From UTCFX2 sp002050125 (lineage in GTDB: Bacteria; Chloroflexota; Anaerolineae; Anaerolineales; UBA4823), in the NCBI GenBank assembly GCA_027494035.1, contig JAOSJQ010000001.1:310001-374000 (forward strand): DNA of 64,000 nt, read 5' to 3'. Below the pieces are notes generated by a model that made no database searches, was not told the DNA's origin, and worked only from the letters and a program-made list of their open reading frames with translations. A program made the position numbers and the translations under genes. Shown piece by piece: positions 18,060-28,153 of this stretch (positions are counted from its first letter, which is position 1; every line of letters starts with the position of its first letter).

Positions 18060-19075
18060 TTACTCGCTTCGATAACGGTTGGTGATATTGGGTACCAGAT
18101 ACTCGCCAAACGCACGCTCCAGGTCAAAATCCGGCTTCCAGCCCCAGTCTCGCCGGGCGTCGTTATCATTCAACCCGGCTGGCCAGCTATCCACAATGCC
18201 CTGGCGCTTGATATCGGGTTTGAAGGTGATCCGGGCGTCTGGAAAATATTGGCAGACCTGATCTCGAAACTCCGCCGCGCTCAGGCTGAAGCTGGTGACG
18301 TTATACACTCTGCGGGTAAGGTTCGCCGCGGGCGCTCTGGCAAGCATGCGCAGCGACTTCACGGCATCCGGCATCGCCATAAACGGGATGCAGGTGTCTT
18401 CCCGCACGAAACATGCGTACGGCTCGCCTTTGGCAGCCGCGTGCAGCATCTCCGGACCGTAATCGCTCGTCCCGCCGCTGGGGAGGGTGAACGCGCTTAC
18501 TAAGCCGGGAAACCGCAAACCGCGAAAATCTAAGGTGATTGGGCGCTCGGCTGCCAGTTGGCGATAGTGCTGACTGAAATAGATGCCCAACATCTCACAA
18601 TACAATTTATTACAGCCATACATTGTGGTTGGGTAGTTCCATTCCCATTCGCGCACGCGTGAGAACTGAGCCTTAACTTGCAGATTGGGCATCCCATAAG
18701 CTGCAATTGAACTGGGGAACATAAAAGCACCGGTTCCCCGCGCCATTCAGATTGTTCGGACGCCAGCTTAAGCAGCCCCAATGTCCCTTCGACGTTTACC
18801 TGGTGCGCCATCTCCGGCGTAAATTCTGCTCTTGTCGAAAGCAAAGCCGCTAAATGGAAGATCGTGCCAATCTCGTATTCGCTGACCAGGCGCGAAAGCA
18901 GCGCATGATCCATCAAGTCGCCCTGGATATGGGTAGTTTTTCCTTTGTATTCTTGCGCGAGCGGTTTCAGGTCCAGCGTGACGATTGAGCTTTCGCCGTC
19001 ATCCATCAGACCTCGGATGAGCGAATCTCCGATCTCACCTGCGGCTCCGGTAATCAAAATCCCTTTCTTGCGCAT
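18060..19075 (-). CDS. NAD-dependent epimerase/dehydratase, L-threonine dehydrogenase-like, frameshifted
   Basis: About 338 aa after restoring one base. The N-terminal frame (19075 to about 18738) has the NAD motif GILITGAAGEIGDSLIRGL and HLAALLSTRAE. The C-terminal frame (from about 18735) has the catalytic YGCNK and RFPGLVSAFTLPSGGTSDYG, FMAMPDAVKSL. These segments resemble the SDR-type L-threonine 3-dehydrogenases, so conversion of threonine to 2-amino-3-ketobutyrate is possible but not proven. The frames meet at a GGGG run (18735-18738) that appears to lack one G. It is followed by the hydroxyisobutyrate dehydrogenase homologue. Confidence 0.82.
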
Positions 19076-19233
19076 CTTTTCTCCTTTATCGAAGTCTGGT
19101 TTCAGATCTGCGAAGAAAATCCACGGATGCTCCCAAAAAAATCATTTCGAGCGTCAAATACGCAAAAAACAGTTCAACTCAATTTTACAACAAGAACACC
19201 TTCAGCGGTCCTTTTCCATAGTAAACTAAACGC

Positions 19234-20019
19234 ATGCGTCATTTTCGCGTGTCGATTGCAGTCTGCGCAATGTTCAGCCTGTGCGCATGCGCCACCCCCG
19301 CCAAACCTACACCCTTTGTTTCACTGCCTTCAGACACTGTGGCGCCCAGCCCTATCCCCACGGCTACCATCGTCTGGTTCCCGCCGACCGCCACCTTTAC
19401 CCCGCTTCCAAGCAGCACCCCAAACCCCAATCCCACCCAGGATCAGCGCGCGCATCATGGCGATTTAATTCTTGAGGACCTGTTTGATCGGCCGGATTTG
19501 TGGACCCATGGTAAGCAGAATACAGGCAGCATCGCGTTTGGAAAGAGAGAAATCAGCCTGGGCATTTCTGAACCCCAGGGTTATCTTGTGAGTTGGAGGG
19601 CAGCGTCAATTTTGAACGACTTTTATCTGGAAATCACCGCCAGCCCCAGCATCTGCCGCGGCGGGGATGAATATGGCGTGATATTCCGCGCCTCCTCTTC
19701 TGCGGATTTCTTCCGCTTTGGGTTGAACTGCCGGGGAGAAGCGCGCCTGGATCGGGTGATTTCTGGGTCAGCCTCCGCCTCTCAACCGCCGTTGAAAAGC
19801 GGCGCCATTCCGCCCGGCGCGCCAAGCGTCTCGCAGCTCGGGATCTGGGCGCTCGGCAAAGAGATGCGCTTCTATGCCAATAATGCGTACCTCTTTACGG
19901 TGCGGGATCCATCCATTCTCAGCGGGGCGTTAGGGCTTTACGCCCGCGCCGCCGGCGCCGATGAAATGAGCGTCAATTTCTCCGATCTTCTTATTTACGA
20001 ATTCTCTACCGTACATTAA
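19234..20019 (+). CDS. Lipoprotein with LamG-like domain; 3' end abuts an IS element
   Basis: 261 aa. The lipobox LCAC ends at Cys19, followed by a Pro/Thr-rich linker (about 50 residues), then a domain starting LEDLFDRPDLW with RAASILNDFYLEITASP and GVIFRASSSADFFRFGL, the pattern of concanavalin/LamG-like carbohydrate-binding folds in Chloroflexi secreted proteins. The last codons (FSTVH and the stop) are encoded by the inverted repeat of the neighbouring IS, so the native C-terminus may be lost or altered. It is divergent from the dehydrogenase genes. Confidence 0.75.
   Translation: MRHFRVSIAVCAMFSLCACATPAKPTPFVSLPSDTVAPSPIPTATIVWFPPTATFTPLPSSTPNPNPTQDQRAHHGDLILEDLFDRPDLWTHGKQNTGSIAFGKREISLGISEPQGYLVSWRAASILNDFYLEITASPSICRGGDEYGVIFRASSSADFFRFGLNCRGEARLDRVISGSASASQPPLKSGAIPPGAPSVSQLGIWALGKEMRFYANNAYLFTVRDPSILSGALGLYARAAGADEMSVNFSDLLIYEFSTVH
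20001..20015 (+). repeat. Left terminal inverted repeat of the IS
   Basis: ATTCTCTACCGTACA, an exact inverse of 21163-21177. It also supplies the stop codon of the transposase on the minus strand and the last codons of the lipoprotein gene on the plus strand. Confidence 0.9.
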
Positions 20020-21099
20020 TAACCTCAGGTCCAGGCTGAAACCAAAATAGGGGTTCAAAATCCCAATTGCGTTTCAGACAATGACGGAGCCAATCCATGC
20101 CTAAGCGAAAAAGACTCTTATCCTGGCGTTCCGTACGGTCGATCCATGCGGCGTTGTTGTTGGCGATGACTTGTAAACCCTGCAAGATCATCCAAACATA
20201 GGCAAGGCAGGCGGCCAACAACAGGCGGCTCAGGCGGGCAGGATCGGACAGATGGCTTTTATGAATGTGAAAGCCGCGGCTTTTCTGATCGGAAAAGAAG
20301 GTCTCGATCCGATATCTACGCCGGTAATAGCGGCAGGTTTGGTACTTGTCTTCCAGATTGCTAAGCAAGTAGATGGGATTTTCATAGTTGCTGCCCCACC
20401 ACCCGACCAGGTTGACTTGCACCGAGGCGGCTTGTGTAAACCCAACTTGGCGATACTGCATGACGCTCTTTTTCTGTAGGGGCATGTCGGCAATGGGGTG
20501 CTCTCCTTGTGGGCTGTGCACGTAAATCTGTGGAGATGTGCGTAAAACGTACTTCCAGGAAGTGTTTTCTTGCAGCCAAAGCAGCATTTCAGTAGTGTCA
20601 TACTCCGCATCACCCATCAAGATCACCTCTACCCCTTCGGGAAGCAGCGCTTTGAGCTTTTCGAGCACCTGGATATGGCGCTCGGCGCTGGTGTGGCCTT
20701 TCTTACCGGGATAGACTAGCCACACCAACGGTAAGGCGCGTTTCTTGTAGACGATACCGACCATCAACACCATGCAGTTGCGCCCAACCTGGCTGGCATC
20801 CATCACCACCGCCAAGGGCAAAAGCGCCAAGGCGCACAAGATCTGCCGAGCAAAAGGTAGATAGATCCATTCCTCATCCAAGTGTCTTGTTTGACCCACC
20901 TTCGCATGCGCATCTCGATGCTTTTGTCTTTTGCCTGGACGGGAACTTCATTGCTCATTTCCGAGAGTTGGGCTTTCTTGCTCAATACAATGCCAGTGAT
21001 CATCATTGCTAAGGTGACCACATGACCAGGATGATGCAGTTGGACCATTTGCTTCAACGTTTTCAGCACTTTTGTGTATACTTTGTAGCGATCAGTCAT
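20006..21099 (-). pseudogene. IS4-family DDE transposase, frameshifted
   Basis: The start at 21099 (MTDRYKVYTKVLKTLKQMVQ) has GAGG 7 bases upstream. The first frame runs to RMRRW and the second continues GQTRHLDEEWIYLPFARQIL. They join if one G is added to the GGG run near 20905. The catalytic domain includes LAVVMDASQ (first Asp), ILMGDAEYDTTEML (second Asp) and YRRRYRIETFFSDQKSRGF, the Y-x2-R-x3-E-x6-K signature of IS4 transposases. No classical slippery heptamer is seen, so this is an inactivating mutation or a sequence error rather than programmed frameshifting. Confidence 0.85.
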
Positions 21100-21162
21100 C
21101 GGGTATCCTCTCTTAGGTTTTGTCACCCTTGAGTGTACCTTATGACTGATCATCCTTCACTT

Positions 21163-21177
21163 TGTACGGTAGAGAAT
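21163..21177 (-). repeat. Right terminal inverted repeat of the IS
   Basis: TGTACGGTAGAGAAT, the exact reverse complement of the left repeat. An ORF reads out of it into the right flank. Confidence 0.9.
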
Positions 21178-21602
21178 CGTATGATGTGCTTCTTGGTCAT
21201 GTTCCGCTCGAAACAGAGCCACTTTCTGAAAAAGCGCCAAATTTAATTGTTATCACATCCAAAGATGAGATTGTTCCACCTGCCCGAGGAGTTAAGTATC
21301 CAACTACGGTATCGGAGTTGTTATCAGCTTTGGACTACAATAAATCTGTTGCCGTTTTATTTCTTGTTGGACAGATTCAAAAAGATTCGATGATCAATAA
21401 AATCGTTCGAGAAGGTGATAAGGTAACCATCGAACTCGATGACTATTCGATAGGCCCTGGAAACTATGAGGTACAAGGCTTCACGTTACCTTATCAGTTA
21501 ACTACAATAGAAAAATCAGGAACTTGGGGAAATAATATTCATTTTTTGGTCAGAGCTAATCAAACCGATATCGTAGCTAAGATTGATCATTTTGTTCCAT
21601 AG
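21178..21602 (+). pseudogene. 5'-truncated ORF of unknown function beside the IS
   Basis: An open frame enters from the IS repeat (TTG at 21162) and runs 141 codons through SYDVLLGHVPLETEP and TLPYQLTTIEKSGTWG to FVP and a stop. No independent start with a ribosome-binding site is visible, so the gene has probably lost its 5' end at the IS junction. The stretch is clearly more AT-rich than its neighbours and its codon use differs, suggesting acquisition with or before the IS. No domain was recognised. 21603-21780 beyond it holds only a TATACT element (21726-21731) before the protease gene. Confidence 0.6.
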
Positions 21603-21780
21603 GTGAGGTTCTTTTTGTTAGTAAGAATACTTACCTGAAGCAAAGGATTGCAAGCGAAAGAGGGAACATCGGATTCGGTCGCTCCTCGATATTGAATCAT
21701 TAAAGTTCAGCGGGGCAAATTCTGATATACTGCGCCGGAATGATCCTTTCTAATAACTTATCTGAATTCGAGGTAGAACG

Positions 21781-24381
21781 ATGACCCGTCAGCGTAAATT
21801 TCCCTTCCAAACCGTGCTTGCGTCCGTGACAGCCTCGCAAGCGCTGCCCGCGTTCGAAGCGCCGCGCCAATCCGGGCTCTTTCTGTTCAGTTCGAGCGGA
21901 TCGGGACCGGACCGGGTAGTGCGAGGCGAGCGCCGGCGCCGCGCTGAACCGCCGGAAAGCGGACGCGAGCGCGCCGAAGCCCCACGCCGCGAGACGGGCG
22001 GGCAAGGTTTGCCGCCGCCCGGGTTTGGCGGAGGCGGCGGGACGCCGCGCCCATCATTCGGCGGGGGTCCAGGCTTGCCGCTGGGCAAACCCAAATCGAT
22101 TATGGGGATGGTCTTGATGCTGATCGTGGTGTGCATCTTCGTGGCATTGCAGGTTTTCAGCGGCGACGACACCCAAGACCTCACCGCCAACCAGCCGCCC
22201 CTGCCAGCCGAAACCAGCGAACCGTTCGAGATCCTGCCGCTCGAAGAGCCTGCCTCGACCCCGCGTCAAATCCCCACCCGGACGCCCGCCAGCGCGGCGC
22301 AGCCCACCGGCGCCCCCGCCGCAGCCGGCAGCGGGCAGCGCTGGCTGGTGATGCTCTATCAAGACGCCGATGATAAGATCCTGGAACACGACATTTACAT
22401 CGACCTGAACGAAGCCGAAAAAGCCGGTTCGTCCGAGCGGGTGACGGTCGTTGCGCAGTTCGATCGTTACCGCGGCGGGTTTCAAGGCGACGGCGATTGG
22501 ACTACAGCCAAACGTTTCCTCGTCAAACAGGACGACGACCTCAACCGCGTTCGCTCCGAGCTGGTGGCGGACCTGGGCGAGGTCAACATGTCCGACCCGG
22601 CGACGCTGGTGGACTTCGTCGAATGGGCGGTGAAAAATTACCCCGCCGACCGCTACGCCCTGATCCTTTCCGATCATGGCATGGGCTGGCCGGGCGGCTG
22701 GAGCGACGTCGATTCCGCCCGCCAGGTGCGCTCATCCATCCCGCTCGTCAGCGCGATCGGCGACCAGCTTTATCTCAACGAACTGGACGAAGCGCTTGGA
22801 GAGATCCGCCAGCGGACCGGGCTGGAGAAGCTGGATTTCATCGGGATGGACGCCTGCCTGATGGCGCAGGTGGAGGTGTTCAGCGCGCTTGCCCCGCACG
22901 CCAGAGTCGCAGTCGCTTCGGAAGAAGTCGAGCCGGCGGTTGGCTGGGCGTACACCAGCTTTTTGGAACAACTCAGCGCCAACCCCGACGCCTCCCCAGC
23001 CGAACTTGGCAAACTGGTGGTCAACAGCTACATCAAGGACGATGAGCGCATCGTCGACGCCCAGGCGCGCAGCGAGATGCTGCGCGGCATGGGCGGGATG
23101 TTTGGGTTGTTCGGCGAGCCCAGCGCGCAGATGCTCGCCAGCCAGTTAGGGCAAGACAGCACGCTGACCGCGGTGGATCTGGAGGCGATCCCGGGTCTGA
23201 TGGATGAAATCAACCGCTTCGCCTATACCCTGCAGAACACCAGCCAGCCGCAGGTCGCCCGCGCCCGCGCCTATGCCCAGTCGTTCACCAGCATCTTTGG
23301 CGCCAAAATCCCGCCTTCGTACATCGATCTGGGGCATTTCGCCAGCCTGCTCCGCCAGGAATCGAACGATCAGGCGGTCAAACAGGGCACTGAACAGCTT
23401 TTAGCGGCGATTGACCGGGCGGTGATCGCCGAGGAACACGGACCCAAAAAACCCGGCGCCACCGGCATCGCCATCTATTTCCCCAACTCCCAGGTTTATG
23501 AGTCGCCCGGCGCCGGACCCCGCTCCTATACTGCGATTGCGGACCGGTTTGCGGCTGCCAGTTTGTGGGACGATTTTATGGCTTTTCACTATGCCGGGCG
23601 GGTGTTCGAGCCGCAGGATGCCGCCGCGGTCATCCCGCCCGCCGGCGCAGCGCTGCGCGCCCCCGGGGCGGGGCAGGTCACGCTCTCCAAAATTACGGCG
23701 GACAGCCAGACAGCCGCGCCCGGGCAGCCGGTGCTGCTCAGCGCGGACGTGGGCGGCGACAACATCGGTTACATTTATCTGTTTGCCGGTTTCTACGACC
23801 GCACCGCCAAGTCGATCTACGTCGCCGATATGGATTACATTGAAAGCTCAGACACCAGAGAGGTCAACGGGGTGTACTACCCGAATTGGGGCGAGGGCGA
23901 TTTCACGCTCGAATTCAATTGGGAGCCGGTGGTTTTTGCGATCGACGACGGATCGAAGCGGGTACCCGTGCTGTTCAAGCCGCAAAGCTATGGCGTCACT
24001 TTCGAAGAAGCGGTGTATAGCGTTGACGGGATCTATGTCTTTGGCGACAGCAGAGAGCAGCGCAACGCGCGCCTGTTATTCTCCAATGGCGCGCTGCGCC
24101 GGGTGGTCGGCTTCACCGGCGAGACCGAGACCGGCGCGCCGCGCGAGATCATCCCGCAGCCGGGCGACCAGTTCATCATCACGGAACGCTGGCTGGATGT
24201 CGATTCGAGCGGACGGGTGATCAACACCGCCGAACAACAGGGCGAAACGTTCACCTTTGGCAGCCAGACTTTCCGCTGGGTTGAGTTGGATGCGGCTGCC
24301 GGCGATTACATCGTCGGTTTCATCGTCGAAGACCTGGACGGCAACAGCTACGAAACCTTTACGCCGATCGTCGTTCAATAA
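21781..24381 (+). CDS. Clostripain-family (C11) cysteine peptidase, membrane anchored
   Basis: 866 aa with GAGG 7 bases before the ATG. Residues 1-105 are a Gly/Pro/Arg-rich, presumably cytoplasmic tail. A single membrane helix (about 108-126, MGMVLMLIVVCIFVALQVF) and a Thr/Pro linker follow, then the peptidase domain. The catalytic pair is seen as LSDHGMGWPGG (His299) and GMDACLMAQ (Cys359). A second half (residues 560-866) is a beta-rich C-terminal region. C11 peptidases cleave after basic residues and are often secreted. The topology predicts the protease domain outside the cell. It converges on fmdB across a bidirectional terminator. Confidence 0.9.
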   Translation: MTRQRKFPFQTVLASVTASQALPAFEAPRQSGLFLFSSSGSGPDRVVRGERRRRAEPPESGRERAEAPRRETGGQGLPPPGFGGGGGTPRPSFGGGPGLPLGKPKSIMGMVLMLIVVCIFVALQVFSGDDTQDLTANQPPLPAETSEPFEILPLEEPASTPRQIPTRTPASAAQPTGAPAAAGSGQRWLVMLYQDADDKILEHDIYIDLNEAEKAGSSERVTVVAQFDRYRGGFQGDGDWTTAKRFLVKQDDDLNRVRSELVADLGEVNMSDPATLVDFVEWAVKNYPADRYALILSDHGMGWPGGWSDVDSARQVRSSIPLVSAIGDQLYLNELDEALGEIRQRTGLEKLDFIGMDACLMAQVEVFSALAPHARVAVASEEVEPAVGWAYTSFLEQLSANPDASPAELGKLVVNSYIKDDERIVDAQARSEMLRGMGGMFGLFGEPSAQMLASQLGQDSTLTAVDLEAIPGLMDEINRFAYTLQNTSQPQVARARAYAQSFTSIFGAKIPPSYIDLGHFASLLRQESNDQAVKQGTEQLLAAIDRAVIAEEHGPKKPGATGIAIYFPNSQVYESPGAGPRSYTAIADRFAAASLWDDFMAFHYAGRVFEPQDAAAVIPPAGAALRAPGAGQVTLSKITADSQTAAPGQPVLLSADVGGDNIGYIYLFAGFYDRTAKSIYVADMDYIESSDTREVNGVYYPNWGEGDFTLEFNWEPVVFAIDDGSKRVPVLFKPQSYGVTFEEAVYSVDGIYVFGDSREQRNARLLFSNGALRRVVGFTGETETGAPREIIPQPGDQFIITERWLDVDSSGRVINTAEQQGETFTFGSQTFRWVELDAAAGDYIVGFIVEDLDGNSYETFTPIVVQ

Positions 24382-24403
24382 TCCAGCGCTTGAAATGGGA
24401 AAT

Positions 24404-24432
24404 AAAAACGCCTCGTCGGACGGGGCGTTTTT
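24404..24432. terminator. Bidirectional intrinsic terminator
   Basis: AAAAACGCC and GGCGTTTTT form the base of a near-perfect stem with inner CGTC/GACG pairs, giving A- and T-runs on both sides. It lies between the convergent protease and fmdB genes and can serve both. Confidence 0.9.
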
Positions 24433-24473
24433 CTATTTTTCGGCAATCGACTTTGGTCAGTCGCCAACTTTGG

Positions 24474-24782
24474 TCAGTCGTCGCTGGAGGCGCTTGAAGC
24501 GGATTTGCTGCTCTCGCTTGGTTTCTCCGCCGCGGTAGCCGAATCGCTGGACGAAGACTTGTCGCTTTCGGATTTGTTCGACGAACGATGCTGACCGGAA
24601 GGCGAACGGTGATCAGTGGCGTAAAAACCAGAACCTTTAAAAACGATCCCCACCGGTTGATAGACTTTTTGCAGAGCCTTCTTCTCGCATTCTGGGCAGC
24701 GGGTGAGCGGTTGATCGCTAAATTTCTGCTGTTGGTCAAAGACAAAACCGCAGTTTTTGCAACGATAGGTATATACCGGCAT
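24474..24782 (-). CDS. FmdB-family zinc-ribbon protein
   Basis: 102 aa. It starts MPVYTYRCKNCGFVFDQQQK with a second CPEC pair near residue 29, the zinc ribbon of the FmdB family (regulatory-protein FmdB/CxxC domain), then GIVFKGSGFYATD. The last 45 residues are a Ser/Lys/Asp-rich tail. The family is widespread in actinobacteria and Chloroflexi and its role is not established. It has its own promoter. Confidence 0.9.
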   Translation of the reverse strand: MPVYTYRCKNCGFVFDQQQKFSDQPLTRCPECEKKALQKVYQPVGIVFKGSGFYATDHRSPSGQHRSSNKSESDKSSSSDSATAAEKPSESSKSASSASSDD

Positions 24783-24836
24783 ACTTCACCTCGAATTCGC
24801 CCGGCTGCTTAAAAAGCCGGAACTTAACAACGTTGT

Positions 24837-24865
24837 ATTATAGTCTTTCTGAATATGCTTGACAA
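24837..24865 (-). promoter_or_regulatory. Sigma-70-type promoter for fmdB
   Basis: On the minus strand, TTGTCA (24860-24865), a 17-base spacer and TATAAT (24837-24842). A CCGGCT/AGCCGG hairpin (24801-24820) lies in the short leader just before the gene. Confidence 0.78.
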
Positions 24866-24905
24866 GGGAGGCGCGGGTTTTCAAACAAACTTCTAACACA
24901 CCCGT

Positions 24906-26739
24906 TCAGGGTGTAGCTGTGGCGGTAGCCGGGCGGGATGTGCTCGCCGGGGTTCGCGTGGCGGTTGGGGTGGCGGTGACTTTTGGCGTGCGCGTGAAGG
25001 TCGCCGTGCTGGTGGCGGTGGGAACCGGCGTGCTGGTTTTTTCAAGATGGGCTGACGCAGTCTTGAGCATCTCCTGAGGCACGCTGCCGGCTGGCAGCGC
25101 CAGAAGCGCCTGCCAATCCCGCACCGCATTGAACAGATTGCCGATCGCTTCATAGATCTGCGCCCGCCAGAAGAGCGCCTGTCCCAGTTCCGCGTCGCTG
25201 CGGGCGAGATCGTAGCTGCGATTGACCTGCTGCAAGGCGTCTCCGAGCCGCCCGGCTTTGAGCAGCGCCTGGGCGAGATACAGGTTGAGCGGAAAAGAGC
25301 GCGGGGCGGTTTGCTGCGCCAGGTAGATGTCATTGACCGCTTCCGCGCCTTTCCCAAGCTCGATCAGCGTCAGCCCGCGATATAGCCGCGCTTCAGCCAG
25401 CTTCTTGTCGATCGTGAGCGCCTTATCAAACGCTTCTAGCGCTTTAGCGTATTGCTTCTCGCCAAACCAGGCGCGCCCCCGGATCGTCCAGGCGAGTGGA
25501 TCTTTCTCCTCGTATGTCAGGTAGATCTCGACGATCTCCAGCGCCTGGTCGTAGTCATCGTTGGCGGCGAGGGCGTAAGCCAGCGTCCGATAGGTCTCCA
25601 GCATGGTCTGATCGAGTTCGTTGGCAGTCCGGGCGTCATCCAGCGCCGCCAGGTTTTTGCCGAGCGCCAGGTTTGCCTGGGCGCGGCGCAAAAAGAACAG
25701 CGGCGAGGCGCTGGCTTGCGGCTCGATCTCCGCCAGGATGGCGAGCGCCTGTTCGGGCTGGTTCTGCTCGATCAGCGTGTTTGCCAGTTCGAGCGGCGGC
25801 TCGATCCAGTTTGGGTCAGCCTCGAACGCCTGTTTGAGTTCGGCTGCAATATCCGTTTGCGGGTTTTGGGCTTTTATCGTGCGCGCGATCCCGAGCAGCG
25901 CCGGGGCGAAATTTGGGTCGATAGTCAGAGATTTTTGATAGGCGATTTTTGCCTGGGCTAAATCTCCCTGGTGCCGATAGATCTCGCCCGCCAGGTAGGG
26001 GATGTCGGCTGCCTCGGGGTTGATCTGTTCCGCCTGGCGCAGGTATTCGAGAGCAGTGGCGGTGTCGCCGCGTTGGAAGGCGCGCTGCGCGAGTTGGAAC
26101 GACTCATTCGCAATGTGCGGCGTGCTGACGTAAATGGGGGTGGGTGTGTAAGTGGCTGCGAGCCGCGCCCACAACGGCGACGGTCCGGGGAGGGTTGGCA
26201 GCGCCGTGGGCAGGATTGGCGTCTCGTTGATCGCGGTCGGCGTCAGCGTATAGGTCGGCGAAGGTCCCAGCGTCCTGGTTGGGATGACCGGACCCGACCT
26301 GCGCCGCCAGGCTCCCTGATAGTACACGCCAAAGCCAATCAAAATGAAAACGGTGAACGCGGCAACGCCCAGCACCGCCAGCCGGACGTAGGGGTTTGCC
26401 CACAACTGCCCAAACAAGCCCAACTCGCGCACCTGCTGGACTTCGACCTTCCACTTGCGCCTCCAGCGGAGGCGTCGGTTTGACTTCCCCCTCCGCCGGC
26501 AGGGCGCCCAGCAGGCGCAAACCTTGCCGAACCGCCGGGTTGTTGGGTTCGAGTTTGAGCGCCGACTTGAGGCAGTAGATCTGCTCGCGCGCCGTCTCGA
26601 CGACCGAACTCATCCAGAGCCAGTAAGCGACGTTGTTCGGATCGGCGCGCAGCAGGCGGGTCAACAGGTCGCGCGCCCGGGCGCGCTGCCCTTGCCGGAT
26701 GGCTTCAACTGCCTCGTGAAGCATGACATCTTCTGGCAT
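24906..26739 (-). CDS. TPR-repeat membrane protein with Thr/Pro tail, frameshifted
   Basis: About 610 aa once one extra base is removed. The N-terminal frame (from 26739) is a cytoplasmic TPR-like segment (MLHEAVEAIRQGQRARARDL, LKSALKLEPNNPAVRQGL). The second frame opens with KVEVQQVRELGLFGQLWANP, a membrane helix (LAVLGVAAFTVFILIGFGVYY), a Thr/Pro linker, then about ten TPR units (e.g. ALEYLRQAEQINPEAADIPY, ALEAFDKALTIDKKLAEARL) and a Thr/Pro-rich C-terminus. The frames join at an extra G near 26460. TPR proteins scaffold protein complexes; partners are unknown. The start could also be the TTG at 26751. Confidence 0.8.
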
Positions 26740-26760
26740 AGCGTTACGCAAATAAAGTTT

Positions 26761-26783
26761 AGCACAGAAGTTTAAACTGTGCT
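26761..26783 (-). terminator. Probable terminator after the M50 protease gene
   Basis: AGCACAG (26761-26767) pairs with CTGTGCT (26777-26783). On the minus strand it is followed by AAACTTTATTT, an imperfect U-rich tail. It lies between the M50 gene and the TPR gene. Confidence 0.5.
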
Positions 26784-26831
26784 TTACAAAAATAACAGGG
26801 GACTAACGGGCGGAGTCTGGCTCGGGAGCTT

Positions 26832-28031
26832 CTATCCTCCGCCGGCAAAGGTCTGGACCAGCGGAACCGGCGTGAAGACCAAGATGAAGATGACGAAGCC
26901 GAGGATCGCAACCCACCTCCTGCGCCCGTCGAGTTGGGTGATTTGATCCAGCGGTTCGGCGAAGACCCGCCCGAGGAAGAAAATGATCAACGCCCAGAGC
27001 CACCAGCCAGCCCACACAAAACCCAGACCAACCAACACCGCCAGGATCACGGGCCACAGCATCCGGGCGCGCTTCCCGAGCAGCACGTACATCACATGCC
27101 CGCCATCGAGTTGACCCGCCGGGATCAGGTTCAATGCCGTGACCAGCAGCCCCGCCCAGCCCGCCCAGGCGATCGGGTGGATCATCACGTCTTGACCGCC
27201 TAACGGCAGCGGCTGGCTGGTGAAGAAGTAGCGCGCCCAATAAACCAACGGCGCAACCCCCGCGTAACTCGCCGGCGCCGGCAGCAGCCGCCCGAACACC
27301 AAAAACTTTGCGCCCAGGTAGAGCAGCGAGTTGCCCTCCAGGGAAATGCCCTGACCGGGCGCCAGCGTGATCGGCTCGACTTGTGAAAGTGACAAGCCGT
27401 ACAGCAGAATCGGGATCGCAACCACCAGCCCGGCAATCGGGCCGGCGATCCCGATGTCCAGCAGGATGCGCTTGTTGCGGGGCGGCTCTTTGAGCTGGAT
27501 GAAAGCCCCCATCGTGCCGAACGGGCTGAACGGGAAGGGGATGAAATAGGGCAGGGTGACGTGCGTCTGGTGATAGCGCCCCGCCAGATAATGTCCGAAC
27601 TCGTGGGCAACCAGGATCGCCAGCAGGCTCACCGCAAACGAGATGCCGCTTGGGAGGCTGCGCAGCAACTCTACCGCCAGTCCGCTGAGCGTTTCGGGCT
27701 GCGGACCATTGTAGCTGTAAAGCGTCCCGGCGAAGATGACGCTTAACAGGGTGAAGAGGAACAAGACCAAATTCACCCAGGGGTTCGAGGCTTTTGGCTC
27801 GATCACACCCGGAAGCAGCATGATCGCATGCTGGTCTTTTTCGTTGCGAAAGATCGGGGTAATTTGATAGCTCTTCAGCGTTCCCGCCAGCCGGTCGTAA
27901 GCCTCGGCGCTGTCTCCCAGGATCCGGCCGCGATAGCGCGCCAGGTAATTCTTCTGCGGGTCGCCGGTCGTGATGTCGTCGATGCGCATCACCTGCGAGA
28001 CGGCTTGGGTCAATTGTTCGATTTCAACCAT
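26832..28031 (-). CDS. Site-2-protease-type membrane metalloprotease (M50)
   Basis: 399 aa with about seven membrane helices. The zinc motif HEFGH is at residues 143-147. The third zinc ligand lies in NLIPAGQLDGGHVMYVLLGK near residue 310. The roughly 80-residue N-terminal cytoplasmic part (LTQAVSQVMRIDDITTGDPQ) resembles that of chloroplast EGY-type S2P homologues. Such enzymes cleave transmembrane substrates such as anti-sigma factors. The membrane anti-sigma factor encoded 12 kb away is a conceivable substrate; that is only an inference. Confidence 0.92.
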   Translation of the reverse strand: MVEIEQLTQAVSQVMRIDDITTGDPQKNYLARYRGRILGDSAEAYDRLAGTLKSYQITPIFRNEKDQHAIMLLPGVIEPKASNPWVNLVLFLFTLLSVIFAGTLYSYNGPQPETLSGLAVELLRSLPSGISFAVSLLAILVAHEFGHYLAGRYHQTHVTLPYFIPFPFSPFGTMGAFIQLKEPPRNKRILLDIGIAGPIAGLVVAIPILLYGLSLSQVEPITLAPGQGISLEGNSLLYLGAKFLVFGRLLPAPASYAGVAPLVYWARYFFTSQPLPLGGQDVMIHPIAWAGWAGLLVTALNLIPAGQLDGGHVMYVLLGKRARMLWPVILAVLVGLGFVWAGWWLWALIIFFLGRVFAEPLDQITQLDGRRRWVAILGFVIFILVFTPVPLVQTFAGGG

Positions 28032-28153
28032 AAGCGTTTGTCCACTCTACCATGACAAGATGCAAAAACGCCAACTCTCGTACAGACTGGCGCTGATCCG
28101 TCCTTCTGAACCTGATCTCTTGTATCTCGCTGCTGTCCACGAAAGGGAAACAG

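Larger units (their letters stand above)
20001..21177 (-). mobile_element. IS4-like insertion sequence, 1177 bp
   Basis: Perfect 15-base terminal inverted repeats, ATTCTCTACCGTACA at 20001-20015 and its complement at 21163-21177, bracket one transposase gene. The transposase stop codon lies inside the left repeat. No matching direct repeat was seen in the flanks (left ends TTATTTACGA, right begins CGTATGATG), so one flank may have been rearranged after insertion. Confidence 0.9.
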
